Part shown: one piece after another, positions 1 to 35,660 of the stretch
How the letters are laid out: each line of letters starts with the position of its first letter
Position numbering within the stretch: the first letter of the stretch is position 1
Notes under the pieces: model-generated
What the model was told of the DNA's origin: nothing
What the model saw: the letters and a program-made list of their open reading frames with translations, nothing else
Databases searched by the model: none
Made by a program: the position numbers and the translations under genes
NCBI RefSeq assembly: GCF_902362185.1
Contig: NC_044503.1
Span: 13,362,457-13,426,456, forward strand
Direction of reading: 5' to 3'
Source of the DNA: Chanos chanos
Taxonomy: Eukaryota > Chordata > Actinopteri > Gonorynchiformes > Chanidae
Length of the DNA stretch: 64,000 nt

Positions 1-1767
1 GCTCTGTTAAGTTATGCATTTTAATTAGATTTACTTCAGTCTGTTGTTGGACGCTATTATCCATTATTGTTTTAGCTCAACTACACACACGTCTATGTAA
101 CGTTAAGTGTTGTGTGGGTATTGTCTGCTGTCATTCATTCATTCAGACTGTGAGGCTTTGATTTAGAAGGGACCCCACCTTTCTCCTGTAGATAAAGTAG
201 TACTGGTCCTCTCTCAAAGCACACCGGTCATTTTTCATATTCACAGGAAAATTTGTTATCCGCACAGTGCAAGGTATATTTGAAAATGCTTTTTATTATT
301 ATTATTATTATGACTATCTCTTCCATGTAGCAAATCCTAACCCAGCATGACATTTACATAGAGGGAGTGACATAAGCTGAGAATAGGGTAGATAAGTTTA
401 AATTCCAGAGAAAGACAAAGATGAATTGCGTAGTAAGAGATTCATTGAGGTTTTGATTCGTTTCTTTGTTTTATGTTTTTTACAAACAAGAGGTATACAA
501 GCATTATAGTCAACCAGAGGATGAAATAACTCAGAAAAAAAATGTTAAGACCTGTTTACCTTCTTCAACACGCTCCACCATTTTCCAACAGAAAAGTGCA
601 AAATGTTGCAGCAATAATTTAATTCAGTTATAAAGACAACCAGTAGTTCTCCAGTGAAACGACCATAGACACATCCATCATACTCCAGGTATGCTGAAAA
701 CTGGACGGAACTGCCACTGACCAGTAAAAACAAACTAAACGTTTTCAGTACTCATTATGAATTGATAACTTCAAACTCACAATTTTTTGACATAACTGAG
801 AGAAAATGTATTTACTGACTTCATCATTTAAATTGGTAGCTTTTAACGCAAGACAAAATGTATTGATAAATCATTAATCACCAGTTCTTTTTGTATTTCC
901 TCAGCAGTTTGTTCACTTTTCATGCTGTAGATCTCCCCATAGATCAGAGGGGATATAAATTGCTTTTCAGTCTTGGAACTAAACATTAATGCTCTGTATT
1001 GTCATTTTTATTGCAAAACCGTTGTTCTCATGAAAAGTTTTTCCTGTTAACGCATTTCATTAACACTGCTGGTCAAAGAACTGTTGGCCAAAAACTCTAA
1101 GAAAATAAAAGCTATTGTACTAAATAAAATGTTAACCTTTCCCCAGAACACCAGAAACATTTTTCTCTCAGTGGCTAAATAAAAAGAAAAATGAAAAACA
1201 ACAGGATTTCATACCTGAAGTAATTTGAAAAATGATTTTACCATACTGAGGCTAACATTAATTGTATTTACTTTTGAAAACTGTATTTAGCTATTCCGTG
1301 TACAGCGCAAATGGCCAAAGATAAAATTAGCATATCCTTTTTGGCATGGTCTGTCTCAGTAGCAAAAAATGCCCCCCTTTGATTTGTCACATTTAAAGGA
1401 CGTTTAACCGCATAACAAAGGCTCCAAGGCTTAAGACAAAAATATCCATGGTTGTTCTTCTTAAGCTCTCTATTACCAATGGAATGGGCCGGCAAAGAAC
1501 TTCTAATCAACCTCTTTAATCTTAAATATCTTTTCTTCTATTAAAAATAAATCCAATTTATAAAAGAGGTAACTTGCCAAAGGTCTCTTCCATGGTTACA
1601 GTCACTTACGAGTCCCCACAAAATGCTAAGCCTAAGCCTGGAGCCTAGTTTGTGGGTTTTGGTTTCCTTGGCAACAAACTCAGGCTTTGGACTCTCACGA
1701 TGTCACCTTACAAAGCCTTATTTTTAAAGTGCCATAAGAGTTACTCGGTACTTCATACTGTCATGGT
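1..1767 (-). other. cacna1s: 3' UTR and downstream flank of cacna1s
   Basis: AT-rich sequence with no convincing coding exon on either strand. On the minus strand, polyadenylation-type AATAAA hexamers (TTTATT on plus) occur at 1007-1012 and 292-297. The first, about 760 b past the stop, is the more natural 3' end for cacna1s. Short open frames here show no recognisable domain. Confidence 0.5.
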
Positions 1768-21922
<20,155 letters not shown>

Positions 21923-22232
21923 GTTGAGCCACCACGCTCCAAAAAAACAAAGCTCTCAATCCCAGTCAAATCACGGCAAACGTCTTCTTTTCTTTCCCCC
22001 CCTTCAGCAGAATTATTCCACAAACAATGGATTCCCTCCAGGTCCAGTAGCTGTTGGCTCCTCTGATGCCCTGGGCAGATCTTCAGTGAGATCAAGCACC
22101 TCCACCACCCTCACACTAACCTCCCCTGAATCTCCCTCTCTGTCTGAGCACTGCCTACCTCCTTAGACCTAGCCTCTGCTGGAAAACCACACCGGGCGAG
22201 GAGAAATTAGAGGAGCATAAAGCTGTTGGGTG

Positions 22233-22435
22233 CAGTTGGCCCCATATGAGGTTTAAATATAGCCAAGCAGTGAGTGTCCATGCTTGGGGTTGGGGAAAGG
22301 GGATAGAGGAGGGAGGGTGGGGTGAGGTTAGTTTTGTAGCAGGGTGGAGCAGGAGCAAAGAGCACAAGGAAAGGAAGCCAGGTCAGGGGGGTCCTGAGGA
22401 AGCAGAAAAAAGACACGGTAGAAAAAGCGCAGCTG
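22233..22435 (-). promoter_or_regulatory. Putative muscle promoter module of cacna1s (MEF2 site and E-boxes)
   Basis: About 310-510 b upstream of the cacna1s ATG lie an E-box CAGTTG (22233-22238), an E-box CATATG (22243-22248), a MEF2 consensus (minus-strand CTATATTTAA, 22253-22262) and an E-box CAGCTG (22430-22435). MEF2 plus E-box clusters are typical of skeletal-muscle genes. The MEF2/TATA-like core could also position the start site around 22225-22235. Inferred from motifs only. Confidence 0.5.
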
Positions 22436-23868
22436 TCGCAGTGAAGTTACTGTCCTCGTCCATGTAGATGAAGAAAAGAATAGAGAAGGAAAGAATATGG
22501 GAAACAACGAGAGAGAGAGAGAGAGGGAGCAGAGCGGAGGAGAGGAGAGTAAATGTTCCAGCCCTCTCTGCATAAGCTGATTTGTTATGCAGGGTGACAC
22601 TGTGCAGGCAGTGGGGAAGAATGTTTACAGAGTCTGTGTGGTTGGAGAATCAGTTGTGGTGGGTGGCCAGAGATGAGGAGATGCAAGGACAAGCACATAA
22701 CTGTAGTAGTTCAGATCATTTTCGCATGACATAATCCATGTAGGAATACACTGGGAAGTACCACAAGGTTTTAAATGTATGTTCCTATAATGTAAATGTA
22801 TCTTTTAATTCTAGCCATTTCTAACAGACAAAAAAAAAATCAACACATACCTTTGATTAAGTGGTTTCTTCCATTCAAAACAAAAAGCACTAAATTTAAA
22901 AAACACAAATAAGTGTATAGATGTAAGGCAGGGGAAAAATCTCTTTTTAAGATGTCTACAACAACTATTTATTTTTCTGTTTTCAACAATTTATGAGAAT
23001 ACATTGATGATGTAAGTGCAGTATCCTAAGAGCAAGCATATATTTTATTTCATTCCAACATTAACATAACAATAAATATCAAAACATTTCACAGTTTATG
23101 AGCAGCAACTTGTCAAAATTTGTCCGCAATTTACAAAGATGCTAGTCCAACAGCAGTAAAATGTATACAAATATGAAGGAAACAGCAAAAGAGAAATCAT
23201 GAATTAAATAAAAAGAAATTTAAAAGCTACTCATACATTTGAGGCGTAAAGCCAGAACAAATAATAATAAATAACAAATAATAATATTTAAATATGCAGG
23301 AAGAGGTGCATACATTCTGTGGGAGTGTGTGTGTTGACTAGGGATGAAGGGAACTAATACCCGCAAAATTACCTTCATATCTCAGACGAATGATTTCAAT
23401 TTACAAATAAGGGAAAAAAAGAAAGAAAAAAGAAAAATTATTTGTATGTCTCACGGTGTGAGTGATTTCTGCTCCAAGGCTCTTTAACAAGCTCTCTTTC
23501 TGAACTCAGAAAGCTGACAGCTGGGTAGACACGGTGACTGTTTGGGACTGAGCCAGACAGCAGTGTTTGAAAAAAAAATGTGAAAAGTTGAAAGTCGTAA
23601 TGCAGTTGAAATAACAACGTCTTAACTATGGAAACAAGAAGTCTATACTTCTTCAGCAAAATCTAGCTAGAGCTAAAACAGTGTAGTTTTAGCAAAATAA
23701 ATAAGCTTTAAGTGAGGCAAAAAGGCCCTAATTCAGTAGTCTTCATTAACAAACCTTCCAGTGCAAAGGAAATTTCAGGCTTTGCAACCCAGCTACAGAT
23801 TGCTCTTGTTTGAATTGTCAAAATATGAGTATAATATAACCAACATGCTCGTTGCCCTGAAGAAGAGC

Positions 23869-25341
<1,473 letters not shown>

Positions 25342-26754
25342 TGTCAAATGGACGCACACTTCTCAATCCTGTGAAATACATATAAATGGTCTCGTCAACA
25401 AGAATACGAAAACAGAGCAGAAAAACGCTGTTCCCAACAACCACAGCAGGTGTTAACGGTTCAATATTCAGTCATTCATACAAGTCACAGCATACTGAAT
25501 TACTATATCACCTATCCATAAATAAATTACGAAAGTGAAACGATGGAAATCTAGTCAACATGAATTGGCTCTCTAACAGCTCTGTAATACCCTTTAATCG
25601 AGGATGTAGCATCTAAAGCGAGCTTGGATGACACGCACAAAAAACAGTACCTGCTGACGGTGTTAAATTCTAACATCGACAAAATAAAGGGTGTTTTACA
25701 TGTTTTCATATTTTTGCATTTTAGCACAATATCAAGAACTGTACATAAATTTGCAAAAAATATTTCTTGAAAGTAACGTCGACCATCATTTTCTCACCTG
25801 TTTCAAGACAGCTGTAAGGGATCGCAACACGATGAGGTCATATGTATTTACTTCCGGATGCGTATATTTGTCAAAATTCTGAAAATAAAAGTCTCGAAAG
25901 ATTTGTTTTACTTAATTATTTGTTTGTCATTCACCCTGAACACCAGCCAATTACAAAACACTTCGCGATCCTCTTTATTTATTTGGTGCACTAGTGTGTC
26001 TTGCATTTGTTAGTTAAAAAAAAAAATAGAAGAAGAGGAAGAGGAGGAAGAAGAAGAAGAAGAAGAAGAAGAAGCAGCGCACTGCTAAACCAAAACATTC
26101 ATTATGTATCACGTACGTAGCTTGATCGAAATGTGCCTCTGCCGGCGTTGTTTGGTGAATTTATTACTTTCACAGTTTGGTGGAGCCCTTTCTAGAAAAT
26201 GGTCACTTTATTCGTCAATAAGTAGTTGTCTTACACCTTTTCCTTACCACAAATTACACTCCAAAGAAACACACCATAATTATTAGATTGTTTTAATAAA
26301 GACGGAAGGGAGTCTGCACAATCAGCCCAAGGATAGAACAGACAAATATTAGAGTATATAGAGAAAATCGGTGGACCGAACTCCTCAAACAGTAAAATCA
26401 GAGCGGTCTGCATATAATGTAACCTGGATTTCTAAAGAAATGATCAAATCTTTATATTTTATTTTCAGGTATGACTGTGCGCATATTTTGTTGCTATTTA
26501 GAGAAATGTGAAGGATGAATGAGTATGATATAGGTATTTGATGTAATCTGTTCCGCAACAGAGGAACTGTAAAATGAATACCCAGTAGGTGGCGTCCCTC
26601 TGAACGTGAACATTCATCGCACAGGGTGTGGGAGGCTGAAGCAAGCTGCTTGTGGCAGAGAGAGAGAGAGGGTGTGAGAGAGAGAGATAGAGAGAGCGCG
26701 AGAGAAAGAGACTGCGAAAAAAAAGAAAAACACAAAAGTTATGTCGCTCTAGTC
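25342..26754. other. Divergent intergenic region tmem9-def6
   Basis: About 1.4 kb between the divergent tmem9 and def6 genes, expected to hold both promoters and 5' UTRs. A (GAA)n tract lies at about 26031-26074 and a (GA)-rich stretch at 26659-26710 just upstream of the def6 ATG. I see no TATA box or coding exon that I can support. Confidence 0.5.
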
Positions 26755-29700
26755 ATGGACCTACGCTCGGAGCTCCTCAAGTCTATTTGGTATGCCTTTA
26801 CCGCACTGGACGTGGAGAAGAGTGGAAAGGTGTCGAAATCCCAGCTCAAGGTGAGTGGACCTGTGCTCAGTTTACGTGGATCAATGTACAGTTCAGCAGG
26901 TGGAGAAATGTGTCTTTACACAGCGCATCTTCCTTATCACACCATCTTGGCCTGCTTAGCATCCCGACGAGTTGCATTTAGATACAAAAAAAAATCTACA
27001 ACTAAATTAATTTAATTCATTTGACACAAAAAGCATAAGAGAAATTGAACATTAATCAAAAATCACATCTTTTGAAGATCAGTAAAAGAAAAAAAGACAA
27101 AAATTCAGTTTTGTTGTCTGCAATATATTTCCTGGTTGAGTAAACCATATGTGCCACATGGTCTGTACGAGTGGATGCACTGCTGAGAACAACAGTTAAA
27201 CTATTGCTAAAGTAGAAGTTGCAACAGACATAAACAGTGATGTTAAGATGACCTGATGGCAGTGAATAATTTTATATGAAAATTTAATGAAAATACACAG
27301 GGTTTGAGAGGCGAGCATTCAGTTAAGAGAAATCCAGTATCTCTTATATTTTAGGTTTTGGGTTATATAGATCCCACAGTTTCACAAAACACATGCAAGA
27401 ACCATCACAACCCAATGGCATAGACAGAGCGATGAGTTTTGATGGAGCTGGATTAATGGTTGACTATGTATTAATGAACACTCAGCAGCGTATCTATTTG
27501 TTGACATGCGGATCTTCTTTACGGCAATGCGCTATGTGCATTAACCCACATAATCCAATGACCAAGCTTATGTCAATATCCCAATCTTGCCTGAAGGAGG
27601 TCCAGTCCGGATACTGCACAATTGGCCATGTTTCTTGGTGGACTCCCATAAGCACTACTGTTAGAATGCTGCTCTGCTTAGTGATGGGTGGAGGGAGAGA
27701 GAGGCCCACAGGATGTGGTTTGCTTTTTTTTTTCAGTCTCCTCCATGCAACAGTTGTCAGATATCTAATGCAGCCACATTTTATCTTTCTTAACAGACAC
27801 TCTCAGCTGTTTACATAAAAAGATTGAAAGTATTAAGAAAGGAAATAACATTTCTATGATGTTGAAAAAATTCACTGATTTACAATTTTAATGGTTCAGT
27901 AAACCTTATGATGTTATGTCAGGCCCATTACGGTATGATAACGACAAGCAAAAACAAGCAAAAAAAAAAAATAATAATCAAAATGCAATATGAGCTCAGC
28001 CTTATGTCTGAACTTCACAAAGTGACACTCTGTTTGCAGTGCAGTGTCTGATTGAACATGTGATAAACGGTTGTTGACTGAGTTTTGATGATCAGGAAAA
28101 AGACTTGCTCATTTCTGGTACATCTCAAGATTCAGGTTAAGGTCTACAAGACAGGCTGTGGGATATCAGTTGTCTGAAGCTTTGATTAAAACAAAAGTAA
28201 AAAAAAAAAAAAAAAAAAGCTTGATGTCCTACTTAGAACTTGCTGTGAATTACGTGTCAAGTTTCTTCCAAAATTATCTTCTTCAGAGAAGAAAACATTT
28301 TATCGGATTAGATAACAAAGGATTTTATATTGTCTTTTAACATAGATATATATTCAGATATCTTCAGCTGTAATTTTTTTTATGATTTTCAGGTCCTGTC
28401 CCATAACCTCTGTACAGTCCTTTGTATCCCACACGACCCGGCTGCACTGGAGGAGCACTTCAGGGACGATGATGATGGGCCCGTGTCCAGCCAGGGTTAC
28501 ATGCCTTACCTGAACAAGTACATCCTCGACAAGGTACGTCACAACCCTTTCAGTTTTACGTGGGGACTCTCTGTGGCCATATTTACTAAAATTCACAGGT
28601 ATTTTGCTATCTGTCACTATGCTTAGCTATTTGTCACTCAGCTAGCTGTAAGTTTTTACAAGCTGTGAGTCTTCCAAAATGGCAGGTTACACAGACATTT
28701 TTCTAATGTCTATGACAGAGGAATGTGGCAAATATGATATTCAAGACTGTGGTTTCTTACACAGAATATCATATTTTGGATGGTCATTATGGTACTAGCT
28801 GATCTGAATGGAAAAAAAGACTGGGACTTTTGCAGTTTGTGTATTCACATGTTTAAAAGTTTTATGAGATATAAACACAGTTTATCTAACCAATTATTCT
28901 GTTAGTGTCTTAACACTGGAATCTCATGCCCAATCCAGCACCTCCACTGTCTCATGTGCCTCTTGTAATGCGTACAAACATAGTGGCTTATACTTCATAA
29001 ATGTAAACTGAGTGTACATGCAGACTGTGTGCGTGCATGTGTGTGTGTGTCTGTAGACTAAGAGTACTGAGCATTTACTGGGTAAACTGAGTATAATGAA
29101 TGTATGTTTTTCCACACCAGTTGCCCAATGTGAACATCACATCATCTAATTTTTTTTTTTTCTCTAGTGAAATCCTAAAGGATGGAAGCTCAGAACACTA
29201 AAAGCATTTAAAATGGAGGTTTGAGTTTGGGGTTATTTCAGAAGTTTACTTTTTCTTTTGTGACTGACAGGTGGTGGAAGGTGTTTTTGTGAAGGAGAAT
29301 GTGGACGAGTTGTGCTGGACTCTTACTGCTAAAAAGAATTATCATTCTGGGAGCAAAGGCATACTGACCACAAAAGATGCCTTTCGCCTTTGGTGCCTGT
29401 TTATTTTCCTATCTGAGGACAAATATCCACTAGTTATGATACCAGATGAGGTAAGAGTCCTTGCCAGTAATTGCTGTGGCTCTGTGCCCTCTTTTACATG
29501 GTTAAGTCTTATTTATTCTTTACTTACATTATAGAATGAATGGATTACATTTTAGTTCTCTTGCTCTGTCTGTCTCTCTCTTGCGCTCTCATTCTATGGG
29601 AGAGTTATATTTTAGTTTTATGTCAGATTATATTAGTGTCTATTAACTAATTAATCTACAGGATGGATCAAAGAACAATTACTAAACAAAACTCTTGTAT

Positions 29701-30175
29701 TAGGGTCATGATTTCAATGACTTTGTCATTCAAATGCAGCACTAACATGTTATAATAGATTTTACAGACTGCAGCAGCTTGTGTAAAGAGTGAGTATTTT
29801 TAAAGAGTTCAGGAAACTGCATTTCCTTCTTAACAAACTGTAGGCATAATCAACATAATCAACTTACAGGTTCTCCGTCTTTGTCCCTACATATATGGAT
29901 TTTTTTTTTCAGTAGTCTTCATCCGTCGTTCTAAAGATAGACGTCTCATGAGGTGTCATGTTTTTCATTTGTTTTTTTTTTCTTTTTCGATCTCTTTTTT
30001 CCCCCGCTACTCTGTAAGCTGACAGATCTTTAGCAGCAAAGCTGTCGATTTCCTGCAGGCTGTTTTGCACAACCGTTGCTTGGCAGACATTAAGTGGTTT
30101 CACTGCTGGGGCATAAACTACCAGCCTCAACATTAGTTCCCCTGAGTTTGGGAGAAGAAAGAAAGAAAGAGAGAG

Positions 30176-30217
<42 letters not shown>

Positions 30218-31286
30218 CATAACAAACATACAATCCAATAAAATATATGTCATGAAAAACAGTGGTTGAGGTGGAGAGAATTTTTGTTTATTCCTCCTGT
30301 TGCACTGTACTGATATGTTGCATAATAAATAAGGTAATTACAAAAAACAGGGTGCAATTAGAAAGGATTTCTGGAGAATGGAGATGTGGCGTACTTTAAA
30401 TTTGAACAACTGTGAGATTAGTTTAGTGTTGTCAGTATCATGATCAGCACATTTTGTGCTTTAAAGCAGCTATTAGCTCAGTGCATGAAAAAGTCTCTCC
30501 CCCTAGGAGCTTTCAACTCCACGTTTCCTTCAGTATGTGCATGAATTTAGTCACTTCTGTTGCTCAACAGTTTTTGCAAGAGTTTTTAAAAACACCTTAA
30601 ATCACAATACTGTTTGTTCCCTTTGATTTTTTTTCTTTAAAAGTCTCTATTAGTTTAAATGAACTGTTTAGACAGAGGATGTTATGCATGTCTTCTATGC
30701 CCCTTTGGACTCCCTTTCAACCAAAGCATCTGTACCTGTCATTTTAGGTCGAATATTTACTCAAGAAACTGTGTATGGCCATGAGTGTGGAGTTAAACTG
30801 TGTTGAGATGGAGGACTTCATATCCCAGGATTCTGTTCAGCAGAATGGATTTACTGTTTGGGCATTCCTTGAAATGATGAACTCTGGGAAGCTAACTCGA
30901 GGCATTTCTAAAGAGACAATGAGCATGGCTATAGAAGAAGTGTACAGGGAAATTGTTGGTGATGTTCTCAAGGAGGTAAAAATCATTTAAATAGTTATTA
31001 TAATATAATGTAACATTATATTATATTATATTATATGAAGTAGAATGCCACATACTCCAATCAGGTCATGTGATATGTCCTTGTGGCTTTGTGGGTGTTA
31101 GGGATATTTGTGGAAGAAGGGTCAGTTGAGAAGGAACTGGACTGAGCGCTGGTTCACTCTGAGGCCCAGTACTCTGTGTTACTACATAAGTGAGGACCGT
31201 AAAGACTGCAGGGGCAGCATCGCTCTGGACGGCAACTGCTGTGTTGAGGTCAGTAGTACATTTTTATGTTTGTGAGAGTATGTGTG

Positions 31287-31333
<47 letters not shown>

Positions 31334-34300
31334 TAGTATTTTCTGTTGCGGAATGGCTGTTGATGAAACCACAGAGGATGGACATTTCCTCTCACTTCCA
31401 TCTGCTATGTCTGTGTAATGGTTAACCTCTTCCTTCATCTAATTTTGACACATTGTGTATGTGTTGTATTTGACTGCTGTGCCATCCCTTGTCTGTCAGG
31501 TCCTGCCTGACAAAGATGGGAAAAGGTGCATGTTCTGTCTGAAGACCCTCTCCAAGTCCTATGAGCTGAGTGCATCAGACACGAAACAGAGGCAGGAGTG
31601 GACTTCAGGTGAGCATATACCATCGTATTTTTGCTTTTTCACTCGGATTTGGATTTTACAGAGGTGAATATGTTGTTCTCTTTTATGACCTGGTCCAAAT
31701 GTCACCGCAATCAGTGTACGGAGCATGGCCATTACGTCAGCTAGTTGTGGTGAAGAACAAAATTATCTCTCAGTATGGTTACTGCTTGAAGTAGCCACTG
31801 TGGACAGGTTGCTTGTTGCACAAAGTGCAGATGATGTCATCAACTGATGACAAATCTAACTGTGATCAGCTGAAATACAGTGTATACATGCAAAAGAGTA
31901 CGAATGTTTGGAGTAAAGTTTAACGGCAAACATGTTAAATCACGTATCAAACGAGGGCAAATGTTTCAAACATTTGTGCACGTGATTTCATTCTGTGTGG
32001 AGATTCTCCATTTAAAAAACCAACATATTCAATTTCAGTCTCTGTCCAGGAAACAAGCACGCGACACTACATGTTATACTGCACCCGCAAAAAAGTAGAA
32101 AGATACCTCTATGATCGTATTTTTGTGAAATCACATCCAAAACTTGACTTCATTCAAAGCGGACAATGAAGTTGTCTGAAAAACCATCTCTCTCTCCTTA
32201 TATCTCTTGCTTTCTCTCTGTTCTTCTAGCCATCCAGACAGCCATTCGGCTTCACGTAGAAGGGAAAACATCGCTCCACAAGGATCTGAAATTGAAGCGG
32301 CGTGAGCAGCGAGAACAGCGGGAAAAGAGACGCGAGGCCAAGGAGAAGGAGCTACAGCAGCTCCTGGCCGTGCAGGAGGAGAAAGAGCGCAAACTGGCGG
32401 AGCTGGAGCTGCTGAAGGAGGCACAGCGGCAAGCTCAGGCCCTTCTGGAGCAGGACGAGTTACGAAGACGCCAGCAGCATGAGCAGCTACAGAAAACACT
32501 GGAGCTCCAACTTAAAGAGGCAGAGGAGGTGAGTTAAGAGTGGGGGGTGGGGGGGTGGGTGTTGAGGCCTGTACAGGATTTAAAAGTTGTAAAGAGGAGT
32601 CTGTTCAGTTGTGGAAGATGGGGAAAATATCTGTGACATAAAGAGGGTTGTTTAGCTGGATGAGACAAAATGGTGGTATTGAGGAGATAAACATGTAGCT
32701 ATACCATAAATAATGTGTTGAGGTCATATAGAAGAGGGTGAAAATATCTTTTACGGAGGAAGTGAAGAAAAAAAAAAGGGGGAAGGAGTTCTCTGCGGAA
32801 AATGACGTTGGTGGAAAAGAGGATTTGCTTGAAAAGGTTGCAGAAATGTGGTTAGATGGCTGTGGCTGACTTGGGAGAGTATGCGGTTATGAGGAAGACT
32901 GTGAAAGTAGTGCAGAGATGTATACATGGGGTTTAAAGACAGATGAATAGAGCTAATGTGGGAGGTTGGAAAAGCTGTGTGTATAGCTGAGGCACTGAAG
33001 TAGAAAAAAACAGTGTGGTTCAGAAGAGCTGGAACTTAATGGAGTGAGGTGCACGTAGGTTGATGTCAGGAGAGATGTAAACATAAATGAATGAATGAAT
33101 GAGACCTCGGGAAGCTGGAGAGAGCATGAAGGTAGAGTAGTTATTCATGTAGAGAAAAGCATAACGTGAACATACCTTTTTTAATATATATTAAGCAGCA
33201 ATTTCACCAGCCATGTGCCTTTTTGGACTACTCAGGCACGGGCCAGCATGCAGGCGGAGATGGCTCTGAAGGAGGCAGAAGCAGAACGGCAGAGGAAGAG
33301 GATTAAGGAGCTGGAAGACATGCAACAGCAGTTAGAGGAGGCTCTGCAGCAGGAGGTCAAAGCCAGACACGATGAGGAGGCCTTCCGTGTAGCACAGGCT
33401 AGGTAATAGTTTTGGTTTTATGTTTAGATACCCCCCTAAAAAAAAAAAAACCACACACAGACACACACATCCTCGTGGTCATAGTCGCATGCTGTTCTCA
33501 ATACGAATGTTATTATTCTGTCTCTCACAAAGAGAAACACCAATGCTTTCATATAAGATAACTCGCTCACTCACACACACACACACACGCACACACATAC
33601 ATAGGCACACACACATATACACATCCACACACAGACAAATACTCACACACACACACAAAGTTCTTCCTCCGCTATATTTACACTTACTTCACCACAACAC
33701 TAATACCAATATTCATCTTTACACTCATGAGATCCTTGACACAGAAGCATAGGTCTTTGTATAATGAACTAAATGGTCACACAGTCAAAGGAGGCAGCTG
33801 TTATGTTGCAGTTAAAAGCCAGTCCTAGAAAAGACTTTATGTCAAGTTCCTGAGGAAGTTCTTAGAGGAAGTATTCGAGATACACATCATGCTACGTGAG
33901 ACTAGTGAACAGTGAAAATAATACTTCTTTTTAATATTGATGTGTTTGTCTCACTCTATCAAAAAAAAAAAACAGACCAATATATACAGATTACAAATCT
34001 CAAGTATCATATAGATATATTTATCTATCTATAGATGGATCCATTTGCATTCTGTGTGCTATCGACTGACAGTCCTGAAGTGAGAAAGCAAACATTACTG
34101 TCTGTTAACATTTACTCATACACCCACTCAATTATTTAGTTCTAGATTTGTATTTTCAAAGAGAAACTAGTGTCACCTCATTAGAATTAAGTACTTATAT
34201 GACTAACGGGACCTCCAACCCTCCTCTCTGAAGTTTACTGGCTGAGGAAGAGGAGAAGATGAAGGCTCTCATGAATTTACAAGAAGAACAAGAAGAGTAT

Positions 34301-35660
34301 ATCCAGAAGACTCAGAGGGAGAAGCAGGAGCTCAAGCAGGAGATGGAGAGTAAGTCACGGGCCCTGGAGGAGGCGCAGCGTCAACTGGAGGAGGTCCGTG
34401 CTAACCGTCACAGGGTGGACCAGGACGTAGTGGTGAGCACAACTAGCTATCATAACATTTATCTTACCTTTACTTGTTTAAGATTCACATTTTAAGGTGT
34501 CTTATCATCCCATTTTCAATTACAGTGACAGGCCATTTCATAGATAATATGCTGTAATGACAGTTTAATAACAACATGTTATTGTTCATTCATTTTTTCA
34601 GTTATTGTTCAGTTTTGATATTTTATATGTGGGAACGTAAACATATGATTCATTAATGAACTAGACTACACAAAAGATTAACTCGCGTATAGATAGACTG
34701 AAAATTTACTGGGTATGAGGTAAATATAAATGATTCAGCTGTTACTTTACCCTGGTAGGCTGCTCAGAGGAAGCTTCGACAAGCTAGCACCAATGTCAAA
34801 CACTGGAACGTTCAGATGAACAGATTAATGCACCCAATTGGACCAGGAGGTAAGTAATACCCAGCACGCCATGCTTTTCTAGTGTATACATCACACTATG
34901 GGCCAGATCAACCAAGCATTTTTGCTGGTGCCAAGCTCACCTGATTTCAAACTAAGATAGCTAATGAAAACAGATGATACAAACACTAAAAAGTAATATG
35001 TACCCAATACATAGAGCTCAATATTCAAATACACTGGCTTTTAAAACACATGAAGTAATCAGATTAAAGCATCTGTAAACAAGACTGCAGGTAAAACAAC
35101 TAGGTCAGCTTTTTCTTGCCTAGTTTTGTGGTTTGGTTGGCATATCACAGGGTGTAGCAACAGGGGCACCAGTTGAGGCGCACAGAATGGGTTGTGCTAT
35201 AGATCTGTGTCTTTCTGTGCTTCACTTTGTGGTAACAGCAAAACCAGCACAACTTTGCTTTCTTACAGATGTAGGTGCCCACGTTTGTGTGAACTGTCAT
35301 TAAAAAAATAATACGTCATATTTGCTTTGCCACATCAATAAGACATCAACATCATGCAAGCTTTTTAGAATTACATGTCATTGATTGAAAAAAAAAATAT
35401 ATCCAAAAAGTAACTAACACTGTTTTCCTTGTCTTTCTTTCTCACCCTCTTTGACGAATCATTTAGAGAAAAAATCCTCTGGACTAGGCTCTTTCTCCAG
35501 TTTCCGCATCCCCGCACAAAAAGACCCAGGTTTACGTTTAAGAAAGAGGTCTGAGGAACAAGACGAGGAGAGCAAAGAGAATGTAGACAGCAGTGGGGGA
35601 GGGAGTGAGGCGGAGAGGCGTCTGTCCAAAGCATCAAATGGAGACATGGACATTCCCTGA
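26755..35660 (+). CDS. def6: DEF6 (IBP/SLAT), guanine nucleotide exchange factor, complete
   Basis: DEF6/SWAP70-family exchange factor for Rho GTPases, best known downstream of antigen receptors in lymphocytes. Exons: 26755-26850, 28393-28533, 29271-29450, 30748-30975, 31102-31248, 31500-31608, 32230-32528, 33236-33402, 34234-34432, 34759-34849, 35467-35660; phases agree throughout, giving 616 aa (human 631). The N-terminus ([20 protein letters not shown]) is the family's EF-hand-like region. The PH domain starts at [20 protein letters not shown] in exon 5 and runs into exon 7. Exons 7-10 encode the long DH-like coiled coil ([20 protein letters not shown] and onward), closing with [16 protein letters not shown]. 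The low-complexity tail ends NGDMDIP. Neighbouring ppard matches the human order DEF6-PPARD. Confidence 0.95.
30155..30219. repeat. (GAAA)n microsatellite in def6 intron 3
   Basis: Tandem GAAA units with some GAGA variants. On the minus strand the tract creates an artificial Phe/Leu/Ser-rich frame. Confidence 0.9.
31287..31331. repeat. (GA)n microsatellite in def6 intron 5
   Basis: About 45 b of GA dinucleotide between the two exons that code the PH domain. Confidence 0.95.
33568..33657. repeat. Interrupted (CA)n tract in def6 intron 8
   Basis: Repeated ACAC blocks with TA and GC interruptions, producing a Thr/His-rich open frame that is not coding. Confidence 0.85.

Noticed and set aside
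22436-23868. Possible ASCL5-type bHLH gene between cacna1s and tmem9, as in human
   Set aside because: No bHLH-like coding sequence is visible; the interval is AT-rich, with a probable tmem9 3' UTR at its right end.
27393-27818. 141-codon open frame in def6 intron 1
   Set aside because: No splice support, no known domain, and composition like intronic sequence; no evidence of coding.
30155-30253. Phe/Leu/Ser-rich peptide resembling a membrane span on the minus strand
   Set aside because: It is the translation of a (GAAA)n microsatellite.
33420-33752. Thr/His-rich 110-codon frame in def6 intron 8
   Set aside because: Product of an interrupted (CA)n tract.
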